This document shows positions 45,691 through 57,200 of a stretch of 64,000 nucleotides of DNA, one piece after another. The stretch lies in contig NC_080568.1 of assembly GCF_030253575.1 (NCBI RefSeq), positions 25,485,501-25,549,500 on the forward strand. Direction: 5' to 3'. The position numbers were made by a program, and so were the translations under genes. Within the stretch, counting starts at the first letter, position 1. The number at the start of each line of letters is the position of its first letter. The stretch is from Rhododendron vialii. Lineage: Eukaryota; Streptophyta; Magnoliopsida; Ericales; Ericaceae. The notes beneath the pieces were generated by a model. It was given only the letters and a program-made list of their open reading frames with translations. It made no database searches and was not told the origin of the DNA.

Positions 45691-48130
45691 AGAGTTAGTC
45701 TATGGTAAAAAATTCAGCTTTTATGATATCTATAGTCTTATTCTATGGTAAGTAAGACATTAAAGACGGGTAAGCATACATTTATGTATCAATATTAATG
45801 CGTTAAAGGGTATGGTGCATACCATATTAAATTTACTTAGGATCTACTTGTATTACTTTTATGATAAATTAAATAATTGTGTATTAGTTTTCTATTTAAT
45901 GAAATTACTTTCAAAGTTTATGAAGATAAACGATTAAATGAATGAGACATTTCAATTTAGTGTTTCATTAGTGGTTACTCCTACATTTTGCCAAGTCATC
46001 AATGTTAACTGCTAAGACTGTTACCCCTTAATTTGCCAAGTAATCAATGTTAACCGTCAAGTAATCAATTTTTGAATTTGCTAATTTGTCATTTGAAGGA
46101 TTAAAATAGATAAATAAGTGGTTAAATAATTAAACAAATTAATCACCCCACTTTAGCCAATTGTATTAATCTTCACTAATATTCATTTAAAATTTTGATA
46201 ACTTAAAAATTTAGTTAATATATACTATAAATTAACGCTATAAGTTTATTGTTGCAATAAAATTCAACGATAAATATTTTTTTGCTTTATAATAATTAAA
46301 AGCAAGTTAATTAAATATATTTGTAATATTATTTGGAAATTACGAAAAATACTTTTATAATTTTTTGTAATCAAATAATTGTTCTAATTATATCTTAAGA
46401 CCAAATTAAAATTTTAAACTAAGTTTATAATTGAACACCATTTTTAAGGTTGCTCACACCCCAATTGTTAGCAAAAAGACAAAAATATGGTGTATATAGT
46501 TCAAAGTGATGTGCATATATAAATTCCCAAAATCTCAGATTTTTCCCACCAAAAAAAAGGGTACCTTGGTTTGTTTTTTTTTTAATGGTAACTAACTTAC
46601 CTGAGCAACTGGTTGTAATAAGTGTTGTCATACTCTATAATAAGTTTAGCCTTACAAAATTGTAAGTGTTGCCTTAGTCAATGGTATAAAAACATGTTTC
46701 TGTGGTAAGTAATCTTACGTTTTTTTGGTAAAAAATTTCCAAAATCATCTCGTTTTTATTTAACAAAACTACTCTACTTTTTGTTGATGGTTTTGATCCA
46801 AAAGCTGTGATTTATCTATATTTTTATCCAATGATCCATTTTTATTGGGAGTATGATGCTTCCATACCATACCACTTGGAAGCATCATAAAAGTTTTGCA
46901 ATTTGAGTAGGTAGCTTGCTTTGTGGACCGTTGGATTTGTTGAGAATATAGATATGCTTTGTTTTGTTTCATTTTTTAATATATTAGCATATTTTACTGA
47001 ATGCACTCAAACTCTTGGACTACTAGTCCCGCAATCTAATAGCGCGGACTTATTTAAATTCGAAATAAAGTTCTGTATGAACTAGTATCCTGAAATATTG
47101 TAGCAATTGATGGTTTCTGACTTAACGGTCTTGCTAACCTCCGCCCACAAGGTAGATAATAATGTGCCAATAATTTCAAACAAATTCGGATATCAATGCA
47201 TATCTCACGAATATCAATAGACTTTCACATATATCAATACATCTTTCTCGAATATCAATGTACTTTTTATTTATTATCCTACACCATTTGGACGGACGTT
47301 AAAATAATCCTTATACAACTAATAACAACTTTTAATCAACAATGATGGCCGGGTAGTTTATGAAAATGTTAACCACTTTTTCCTTTGACTTGTAAAGGGG
47401 ACTCGTATTTTGGACATTCCAAAACCCAACAGTGAACCAGCAATGCAGGACGGGAGGGAGTAGTTCCTAATAGAGTGTTGTTGCTTGTGTTAGATGCCTC
47501 ATCCTTGTAAACTTAATTGTTTTTTTTGTTTTTTTGCTATATTCGAGTGATTTTTTTTGAATTAATCATTCTCGACAAGAGAAGTCTACAAAATACAAAA
47601 TTATGACCGACGGTAAAAAAAATTTCACTAAAGACGAAAAAATTATCAAACAGCTATCTTATTTGTCTAAAGTGCTATCTTATTTGAATGTTTTTAAAAT
47701 CGGTCCATATTTTTATACTTTTTTGATTCGTCTCGTCAAGACGACAAATAACCCCAAAATTTACGACGAAAAGCTAAACAAAAAATTACGAAAAATAAAA
47801 AATACCTAAATAAGTTTCAGGCTTATAAGTTTATAATAACAACACAGCCTCGTTTGTTTTGAGATCTCAAAATCCCTTGGCACAGTCTCTAATAAATTTT
47901 CTCTATCTATCTTTCTTCACTGATTACTCTCAAAAAGCTCCATCAAAATCCAAACCGAACATGGCCGTTGGTGTATTTACTCTAAAAAAACCTCCCTCAA
48001 AATTCAAACCGAACATGGGCGCTGGTGTATTTAATGGCCTTAAACTTTCTTACTAGACTTTTTGGTCTTTTTTTTTTTTTTTTTTGATCCGACACTTTTT
48101 TAGTCTCTCTCGCTCCAAATTTGGAAGTAG
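45691..48130. other. Gene-free AT-rich stretch
   Basis: 45700-46760 is strongly AT-rich with no domain. 46885-47115 repeats ADH upstream sequence. 47515-47820 is a TTTTTT/GACGA-rich piece resembling the 50781 MITE family. No gene seen. Confidence 0.55.
46885..47115 (+). repeat. Paralogue of ADH upstream region
   Basis: CAATTTGAGTAGGTAGC, GCTTTGTGGACCGTTGGATT and, further on, ACTTATTTAAATTCGAAATA with AAGTTCTG match 24163-24620 in the same order and orientation, with small gaps. Confidence 0.65.
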
Positions 48131-48138
48131 AATTGCCC

Positions 48139-48595
48139 TTTCCGGTTGGAGATCTGTTGGGTACTCCGATTTGTGCTTAACGGCTAGGGTCCTTTTGGGT
48201 TCGGATGAAGCGGTCGGTGTTGGCTTCCGTCGTGGCTGTCGTTGGGCGGCCCGATTCTTGCCTAACGGTTTGGTGCAACATCCACAACAGTTGGGTTTGC
48301 TGGGTTTTCGGGTTACACTGTCGTGGGTGGCCTGTGGAGGCATGGTTGATGTCGGCAGTGCAATCCGGTGGTGGAGGTGGCTTTGTTTGATGCGGTGGGC
48401 AGCGATCTTGGGTTAGGTCTTTTGGATTTTCTTTTGGACAGGGCTTTCATTATTGTATTTGGGCTTTTCGACTTTTTGAGTGTTTTGTGCTGTTATTGTT
48501 TTATCTGGGCATTTAGACCCTCAGGTGTATTTCCAACTTTTCGTTGGAATTGTTCCCCTTCCTTAATAAAATGTTATTTTTGCTGTTAAAAAAAA
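48139..48595 (+). mobile_element. Short A-tailed retroposon upstream of pectate lyase
   Basis: 457 bp ending CCTTAATAAAATG ... TTTTTGCTGTT plus an A-run, flanked by AATTGCCC at 48131-48138 and 48596-48603. The tail matches the LINE-type tail seen in HisRS intron 3 and IR2. It has no intact protein frame with a known domain. It could be a 5'-truncated LINE or a SINE. Confidence 0.65.
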
Positions 48596-48726
48596 AATTG
48601 CCCCCCTTTATCTCTCCCAGCTCGAAATATGGAAGTACAGGTAATTAGTTCAAACATTTGATAGGTACTGTTCCTCCACCGTTCATTTGTCCTCGTGAGA
48701 AAACCCCCGCAAAAAAAGTCCACCAT

Positions 48727-48734
48727 TTATAAAT
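48727..48734 (+). promoter_or_regulatory. TATA box of pectate lyase gene
   Basis: TTATAAAT lies about 130 bp before the start codon, followed by a CT-rich leader. This is the usual plant core-promoter layout. Position and composition only; the start site is inferred. Confidence 0.5.
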
Positions 48735-48866
48735 TTCCATCTCTCTCCCCTCGCACTCTCTCTCTCAATCCATCAATCCTACATTTCCCCATCTCTCCCC
48801 CCCCTCCCTCTCTCTAAACCTTCATCTTGTTCTCCCAAGACGGAGGAAAAAACATAGACAAATACC

Positions 48867-51800
48867 ATGGCTTGGCGAGGTGCTGAAGCCGCGCCAAAGC
48901 GTTCAGCTTTGGCCCTTGCCATAGCCGTAGTGATGTTGTTTCCGACCGCCATTCTCGCAAAGGGCGCGAGCAGACCATCGTCGACGACAAAGAAGTCCGT
49001 CATGAATGTGATCGACGGGTGTTGGAGACGGGACCCCAACTGGAGGCACCACAGGCAGCAGCTGGCTAGATGCTCCGTGGGCTATGCCGGAAAGATGACC
49101 AACAACATCGGCCCGAACGTGACGCGCTACAAGGTGACCGACGATGGGGACGATGGGTTGGATCCGAGACCGGGAACCTTGAGGTACGGAGCGACGAGGA
49201 TCGAAGGAAAAGTGTGGATCACTTTCCATAAGGACATGCAAATCAAACTTGAGAAACCGCTCCTGGTTAGCAGCTTCACTGCCATTGATGGCCGAGGCGC
49301 CAACGTCCACATTGCAGGTGGTGCATGCCTGGTATTGCTCGGGGTATGTATGTTCACCACATATATAGTATTTTCCATTCTACTCTATCTATATCTCTAT
49401 ATTTCCTATATATGTTTGGACATTACCAGCCATTAAATACAGTTTTATATAGAGGGTGTCAAACAGCTCCGTGCTAACGTTGTTTCGTGTCGTGTCGGCC
49501 CGTTTACTTTATCATATCGTGTCATGTTGGCCCGGCCTGTTTAGCTCCAATGGTGATTTGTCTTGTGCCGTGTCGGCCCGTTAATTTACTTTATCGTTCC
49601 ATTCCGTGCCGGCCCGCTTACTTAATTGTGTCGTGTCATACCGTGTCATTTTTAATCATGTCGTGCTGTGCCTGCCCGTTTACTTAGTCGTGTCGCGCCA
49701 TGCCGTGCTATTTTTTAAATCGTGTCATGTCGCACCGTGTCCATGTCAGCACATCTCTAACCAAGTTTTGTCGGAAAGAGAAAAAAAAACTCCGAAAAGT
49801 GTAAAAAAAAGCAACACAAAAAGTGTAAAATGATAAAACAATAGTATAAAGTAAAAAAAAAATTTATTTTGGTATTAAAATTCATATTTGGTGTGCTGTG
49901 CCATCTAGAACTGTGCCGTGCGTGCGTACCCATCTAAGACCGTGTTGTGCCGTGTCCGGCCCACTTCTGTGCCCGTGCCCGTCTAAAATTGTGCCCGTGC
50001 CGTGCCGTGCAACATTTAAACATGTGGTGCCCCTGCCATATTTAACCATGTTATACCCGTGCCGTGCCAGCCCAGCCCGTTTGACACCTCTAATTTATTG
50101 ATTTTATAGATATATACATGACAGGTATTCTGCCAAAAAATTAGTATTGCTTTAAAAAGATCAGTGGTGTGTGTTTGTATTAGGTGACAGACGTAATCAT
50201 TCATGGTTTGAGAATCCACAACTGTGAGACGCATGAGGCAGAGGAGGTGATGGGTCCGGAAGGGAACGTAGTGAGGATAGATTATCCGGACGGGGATGCG
50301 ATATCGGTGATCCAATCGCGAAAGGTGTGGATAGACCATAATACCCTCTACGAATGCGCGGACGGACTAATTGATGTCACTCACGGCTCCACCGACGTCA
50401 CCGTCTCGAACAACTGGTTCAGAAATCACGACATGGTCATGCTCTTGGGCCACCACGATGACTATGTTGAGGACCGAAACATGAAGGTCACTGTCGCCTT
50501 CAACTATTTCGGCCCCGATTGCGATCAACGTATGCCAAGGTATTTTAACTCTTGATTATTATTACTATCGCTGTTGTTTTTTGTCTGTGCAATAATTTGT
50601 TAGGCATTACCAAGATTTCACACCCCCCCCCCCCCCCCCCCTTCACAATTTTAAATTGAAGCATATAGTAATCTAGATTACAACTCAGTACACAATGCAA
50701 GCTCGCTAAAAATCATATTCAGGGGTGTGATGGTTAGCTAGAATTCATGCATGGAGAGAGAGAGTGTTAGTTCTGCGTCCCCCGCTTGGCTAAATAAGCC
50801 ACGTTGGCTTATTTTTTGTCCTTATTCAAATTTTTTTCGTATTTGTTAGTTTTTCGTCAATTTTTTGGAGATTATTGCATCATCATGACGAGAGGAATCT
50901 AAAAAGTAAAAAAAATTGGTCGAAATTCAAATTTTTTTGAATAAAGACAAAAATAAGCCAATTTTTTCGTCTTTATTAAAAAAAAATTGGATTTCGATCA
51001 TAACTTTTTATCTTTTAGATTCCTTTCGTCATGATGATGCAATAATCCCCAAAAAATTGAAGAGAAATTAACAAATACGAAAAAAATTTGAATACGGACA
51101 AAAAATAAGCCAAAGTGACTTATTTAGCCGAACGGGTAAAATTTTTGTGTAGTTCCGTGAACTAGAACTCCATTATATGGTGGTTCTATGAAATTCTGGT
51201 AGTGAAAAATGTTTTCTAACTATCAACCAAGTATGAAAAACAATATCAAAATCATCTTTTTGCAAAACTATCTTATACTAAAAATATTCTACACAGAATT
51301 TTTTTTTGCGGTGAAAACCGTGAAATTAACATAGCCTAAAATAGCCTACTACGTAAAAATTAAGTATCCGTGCAGTATTAGTTGATTATATTTTGCATGA
51401 AAATTCTTGAAGAAGCAAATTTCTTTATCTTTTCAAGTTGAAGATAATCACTATACATTAATTCCAAATCCAACATATCTCAGTTCTTCAAAAAACGATG
51501 AAAACCGGTTTGTAGAGCAGTGTAGAGCGGACTGGCTACGTATATGAATATATAGGAGAACTAATTAACCTTCTCACTTTCATATGAAAAATTGATCTGT
51601 AGGGTCCGTCATGGATTCGCACATGTTGTAAACAATCTCTACCAGGGCTGGGGCTTGTATGCGATTGGGGGAAGCACGAAACCAAGCATCAAGAGTGAAG
51701 GAAATATCTTTATTGCACCAAATACAGACTTAAAAGAGGTAAATAACATTTCTGTTGATCATGCATAAATCTTGTCATTCAACCACTGTTTTTTTTTTTT

Positions 51801-52225
51801 TTCAGTTTTTCTTACACAGTGAAAATCCGACGTTTTGAAAAGGACGGTTGGTCGAACTTGTGATAATATTGAGTATCCAAAAAAAAAAAAAAAAACACAA
51901 CACACGCGACACGTGATTGTCACCGGCAAAGATTTCTGCTGAATAGTTTAGCACAAATTATCACGATAAACTCATGAAATTTGTATTTTTGCAGATAACG
52001 AGGAGGATTATAGGGAACGGACCACGTGGTTGGAAATTTGCATCCACGAAGGATTTATTTGAAAATGGAGCTACCTTCACTCAGACAGGCGATGCTCTTG
52101 TCGATGTAGATCCACGCTACAGTCGTCTACAGGCATTCCGAGTGGAAAAGGCGGCATCTGTGAGGTTGTTGACATGGTCGGCCGGCGTCTTACGTTGCCG
52201 TAAAAGATCCCATTCTAAATGTTGA
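48867..52225 (+). CDS. Pectate lyase (polysaccharide lyase family 1)
   Basis: Secreted enzyme that cleaves de-esterified pectin by beta-elimination, with calcium, in the cell wall. Four exons (48867-49343, 50184-50539, 51603-51738, 51995-52225) join in phase to 399 residues. Residues 12-32 form a signal-type hydrophobic segment. Then the plant N-terminal block [18 protein letters not shown], the start of the beta-helix PGTLRYGA, calcium-site region [25 protein letters not shown], and the catalytic-arginine motif [13 protein letters not shown]. The C-terminus ([12 protein letters not shown] ... AGVLRC) is as in the family. Length is normal. Exon 4 begins [17 protein letters not shown], somewhat divergent from the usual W-x2-W region. 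A retroposon lies just upstream and two DNA-type repeats lie in introns 1 and 2. Confidence 0.93.
49452..50093. repeat. CGTGTC/CCGTGCC-rich element in pectate lyase intron 1
   Basis: Left end GGGTGTCAAAC and right end GTTTGACACCTC are inverted. The inside is an imperfect array of GTGTCGTGTCGGCCCG and GTGCCGTGCC motifs. It fills most of the 840-bp intron. It resembles a dispersed plant family with GTGTCAAACGGGC ends. Target duplication unclear. Confidence 0.6.
50623..50641. repeat. Poly-C tract
   Basis: 19 uninterrupted C residues about 85 bases after the exon 2 donor of the pectate lyase gene. On the other strand this is a poly-G run that could form a quadruplex. Confidence 0.9.
50781..51136. 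mobile_element. Foldback MITE in pectate lyase intron 2
   Basis: CCCGCTTGGCTAAATAAGCC and its reversed partner CCCGTTCGGCTAAATAAGTC begin two arms of about 175 bp that pair nearly throughout and meet near 50958. Internal motif GGCTTATTTTTTGTCC. No coding capacity. Related sequence lies at 29003-29300 and, less clearly, 47515-47820. Confidence 0.8.
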
Positions 52226-53600
52226 TCACAGCCAAACTATGAAGCTTAAGCTGTTTTTAGATAATGATGCATTTGTTGCCCGATTGTGTTATTTGTTTTG
52301 GCTTATGGGCCACGCAGTTTGTCTGTTTTTCTTAACTATAAGAATTGAGTTTTTTTCCGGAAAAAAAAAAAGATGTGGTAATAAAGATAAGTTAGAAAGC
52401 TTTAATTTATCTCTTTATCGTGTTTCTTTGTAAATGTCTTCTCAAAATTGAAAATCCAAAACACATCTTTATCAGGCTCGCTGCCTGCCATGCATCTTTA
52501 TAATGTTTCTTTGTAAATGTGTGATGAATGGATATTTCAAGTCTACATCTTTATCGTGTTTTTGTGTTGGGATGTGGTTTGACATTAGTTTTAATCGAGC
52601 TTTCTTTGTGCGAAAAATCGAGCACCAACATTAGGAAACCAAAAAAACCTGCGGCTTTGTTCGGTTAACTTTTTAGTTTTAGTTTTAGTTTAGTTTTCAA
52701 TCATTACCCTATTTCTTTCTCCAATCATTATCCTATTTTTTTAATTATTACTTTTTCATCTCTCTATCTCTCACCAATCATTACTATTATCTTCAATCAT
52801 TACTCTATTTCTCTCTCCACCCACCACCAAAACTAAACTCCCAACCAAACAAAGCCGCAATATTTTTCACAAGTACTCGGTCCATCAATCACAAGAAAAC
52901 AAAACAAAATCCTCTACGGATCACAAATATAAAATGATCAAATGTATTATGCAAATTACGTTAAAAAAAAATCATGTAGCAATATATAGCAAATAGAGTT
53001 TGTTGTGATGTCTAGTTCGAAAAGGGTTGGCTGGATTTAGTTTTATATATTTAATTATGTGAAAATGCTGTGATATGTGATTTAGAAAATGCATATTAAA
53101 CATGGTTCAAACGATTAGATACGTTAAGCCCAAGAAGTGGAGTTGGATATATGTCACCGCACCGGGATGTCAATTTCCCCCACTTCATTCTTGCCTCTGA
53201 CCTCCCAACCCCTCTCCGCCGCTCCGATCCGAGCCAATATTCCCCCAGTGAAAAAGAAGTGAAATAGGCGTGGTATTAACTTTCTCGTATTGTATTAACG
53301 ATTCAATCATAGTATTTAATATTTTTCGTATTAATAAATGAAAATTAGAACGGTGAATAAGGCCTGATTATTTTCCAAATCTGATGTTGTCACGATTACC
53401 CCCGCTCCGACTTCGCCACGATAATCCGAAGCTCGACCCATTGCCATCCTATTGTAATGGAGAATTACGAAGGCTTGCAAAACTTGCAATTAAAGTAACG
53501 GGGTTTTCTGAACTGGAAAAACGTACTACAATTGACCGGAAGTAATTTTCGACAAGGATTTAAATTCTGGGGTTTTCTTTGTAATTGTCGCAAGATAAAT
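52226..53600. other. Intergenic pectate lyase / Sec24
   Basis: Holds the pectate lyase 3' UTR (to about 52440), a MITE at 52651-52858, and AT-rich sequence leading to the C-rich Sec24 leader. No gene seen. Confidence 0.6.
52651..52858. mobile_element. Small MITE with GCGGCTTTGTTCGGTT ends
   Basis: Left end GCGGCTTTGTTCGGTTAAC and right end CCAACCAAACAAAGCCGC are inverted over roughly 30 bases. The inside has CAATCATTAC repeats. The type resembles Tourist-like ends. Target duplication unclear. Confidence 0.6.
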
Positions 53601-53756
53601 CCAATTTCAAGAACGCAGATCAGAATCAGCCCAAAATCTTAAATCGAGCAGTTACAATTCTCTCTCCCCCCCCCCTCTCTATTCGTGCCCCCCCTCCCCC
53701 CGCGATCGCTGCTAGTGGAATCAGAACCCGCTCAAAATCTCAAATCTATCAGGTAA

Positions 53757-53794
<38 letters not shown>

Positions 53795-54282
53795 TCGTCT
53801 ATCTCTCTGTTTGCAGTTGTTTATGGGTGATTTAGATGCTTAAGCATGATCTGTTTAGGGTCTAGTAAATATAAACACTCCCAGTAGGGAGTACTGGGTT
53901 GTCCGATCCACACACCAGGATTGAACCAATTTAAGCAGTTCTTTGCCGATCAAGAAAAACGAAGAGAAAAAAAAATCAATTTAAGCACTGGCTTTCTAGG
54001 CTTCTGTCCAGGGCCAACCCCGTTAGTGCGTGTATCTGAGATGTAATTTCACAATTTGTGTGTATGTGATTGAGATTTGCAGGAGATTCGGGATTTTTCG
54101 ACTTATGGGATGTTTTTCTTTCGTTGATAGGTAGATCTGGATTACTTGGGTATTTGCTCTTGGTATCGTGGCTGAATCAAGGAAACAGGGACCAATTGGG
54201 GATAAGGACTTCAATTTCATTTCGATTTGGCTCTGCAATTTCCTTTTAATCGGTTCTGCAATCTCATTTTAATCGGTTCTGC
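53600..54282 (+). promoter_or_regulatory. Sec24 5' leader with probable leader intron
   Basis: A C/T-rich leader reaches ATCAG|GTAAGG at 53752/53753, a strong donor followed at once by a (CT)16 tract. Acceptors TTTGCAG (54082) or GATAG (54130) would remove a 330-380-bp intron before the ATG at 54283. No upstream in-frame ATG gives a longer protein. Confidence 0.55.
53759..53791. repeat. (CT)n microsatellite at Sec24 leader intron
   Basis: About 16 CT units directly after the GTAAGG donor. Confidence 0.9.
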
Positions 54283-57200
54283 ATGGCAACTCCCGGGGTA
54301 CCCAGACCGGGCAATGCCCCACCTTATTACAACCCTAGTTCTGTTACTGATGGTATGCAAAATCTTCAAATCAACCGACCCACTGGACCGCCAGGATACG
54401 TTGGCCCTAGACCTCCTACCCCGTTAGGACAACAACCCCCACCACCATTTTCTTCGTCAGCTCAGCGGCCTTCATCGTTTTCCGGGTCATTTCCAATGAC
54501 CCGTCCTGGCGCGCCCCCACCTGGTGTCCTTCCTGGTGGTCCTCTACAAGCAACATTGCCCCAAAATGTAGCTTCTTATAGACCTTCTGGACCTCCTCCG
54601 CCCTTTGGGTCAAGGCCTCCGCCTCCTGGTTCATTGCCCTCTTCCATGAGCACTTCTGGTGTGCCTCCTGGTGCTTTCCCTTCTACAGGACAAGTGGCAC
54701 CGCCCAGTTCTCATCCCAATCTTAGTCCTTTTGGATCATCATCCCCTTTGACAACGGGTCCAATTTTTCCACCTTCAAGCACTCCCGGCCCTGCTAGTAA
54801 TGGACCTCCCGCATTTGGATCAGGTGGGATGCAACGTGGACCCCAATTTTCTTCAGCTGGAAGTCCACCACCACCACTGTCATCACGGCAAGTAGGTCCT
54901 GCACCTTCTCCTGTTCCGTTCACTAGGGCACCTTCTCCTGTTCCGTTCACTAGGGCACCTTCTCCTGTTCCGAACATGCGTCCTCTGCATGGAAGTCCTC
55001 CTACTGGTGCACCATCAGGTCCTATGCAACCACCTCCATTTGCTTTACCATTCCCTTCAGGTATGCCACCTCCTTCAGGTTCCTTGCCATTTGCAGCACC
55101 ACCTCAAGGTGTAGCTCCTCCTTCGGGCTCTCCGTATGGCCAACAAGCATGGCAAATGCAACCCCGACAGGTATGCTTTCGGAAGCCTTGAGTTTATTTT
55201 TTGTTTCTTAGCTGGTCATTCCGTTGGGTATCTACTGCTGCACTGAGGATTCTCATGTAGTTTATGGCATTGATGAAGTGTTTGTGCACTGAGCAGTTAT
55301 TTAATGTTGGAATCAAGTTTATTTTTTCTGCTGTTATCTTCTTGTTCTTACATGATTTTATGAAGGACATATGCTTTGTTTTCGATTTTGCTGTCTTCGT
55401 GGAAAACATTTGAAGTTTAAATACCAGATATTGGATTCTAAGAGAAATTAAGTAGTCAGACTTCAAGATAGGATTCATTCTTCTGTTTCCTTTATTCTTA
55501 AAGAAAAGAAACCTTCATCCGATATAGAGGAAACGTAGTTGATGCTATCATCACAAATCCTGCGTTTTTTTACTTTCAAAAATTAAGGTAACTGTTCTAG
55601 AATAGAGGATCGTAGGCTTCTTTAGCCATGTTAGAGTGTGGTGGCGGTGATATGTCATATGATGGCAGTAATGATGACATTATAAACAACTTCATGATAT
55701 GGTGATATCCTGACTCTTTATTTCTTACGTTCTATGATTTATGTCTTCATCTTTTTGTCTTCTTCACCGTGAATCTTCTTCTTGTTTTTCTTTTTTCTCA
55801 AAATTGTTACTCTAAACTTCATTATCAATATTTTTTCATCTTTTTTGTCTTCTATTCTGATCATACATATTTTATCAATCATCATAATTTCATCTTCCCT
55901 TGCTTGTCATTGCATCAGGGCATATAAATCTTGCTTTCTTTTTCTTTTTGAATCTGTATATTTTCAATTCGTCTTTGTTACACCATCATCTTCACTTTTC
56001 GTCTTCCAAAGATGTTTTCCTCTCCTCCTTGATGCATTACTTCTAAGTTGTGGCTATACAATCATGAGATTTTCATTGTATTAGAATAGAGCAACCTTAC
56101 GTAGAAGGTCCCTTTGACTCCTTACTTCGTAGATGTTTGGTCAACTAAGTTTCTCTACGTCCTATATATTCCTGACTTGATCCTTGGCGTGCCCTCCAAT
56201 CAATTCCAATTGGCTGGTAAGCATCTGGGTGTACTGTTTGCAAGATCCAGAGATTAAGAAGGATAAGGATCCATCAATGTATTAACCCCACAGTTAAGTA
56301 GTGGCACAGAATTAAACTGCTACTATTGGCGTGGACTTTTATGATAGAGTTGAAGGTTTTTGTGTCGACGAGTCAGGCGTGGAGCTAGGATCGATAGTAG
56401 ATAGAAATAAGAAATGTTGATTTCTTAGTTGTATGAAGCGGGAGCGGGTACGGGGGTGAGAGGATAGAATAATCTAAGGTTGGTAGCATCGTACATGCAA
56501 TTTCGTAAATCAAAATTAAGATATTATGAACAAGATTGCTTTTAGTCTTTGTTCTATCATATGTTGTTAAAATAGTGTGAGATTAGTAGTTGGTGTCAAC
56601 TACAAATGTTTCTTCTTTGTATGTAGAATCAAGTATAAGTATATGCTAAGTAAATTTAAGTTAGTGTTTTTTTAGTATCTTGCTGCTGCTGCATAGTTTC
56701 TCCTGCTTGGTTTTTTGGTGTCTTTTTCTTTTGGGGCTCATATACTTGAGAGGTTCCATCCTAGTTGGGAGTACCATTCTTTCTTGATGGGAGTAAGATT
56801 CCTTGTAGATTTTTATTTTGGAGTGTGGGAGTGTGGCTCCGGGCAGATCCCTGATAGGTGGATCCTGCGCTAAGGTTGATTTTTAATTCGCTTGGATGTT
56901 TACAGTTTGAAAGAATATACGTTTTGTTTTAATAAATAAAAGCCTACCCTTATTGTACCACTCTTTAGGGAACATGGCGAATCGCGTTCCTGTTCTGGTT
57001 CCTTGTATTGGAACAATCTGCGTTTCAGGCAAACTTTTTAGAAAGTCAGGATAAAACCGATTGCACAAAGGTGCATCTCCCTTCCGGGAAAACGATGTTC
57101 TAACCTTGTCAATTGTCACCAATTCTCTCCATGACTATACCTATACAATTTCATGCGTAAGTCATCCCATGACTTTATTTTCCAGTAAGGAAAACCACGT

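Noticed and set aside
48084-48416. 110-residue plus frame upstream of pectate lyase
   Set aside because: It overlaps the A-tailed retroposon and has no domain match I can see.
54711-54977. Antisense 88-residue frame with GEGALVNGT repeats
   Set aside because: Shadow of the repetitive Pro-rich Sec24 exon.
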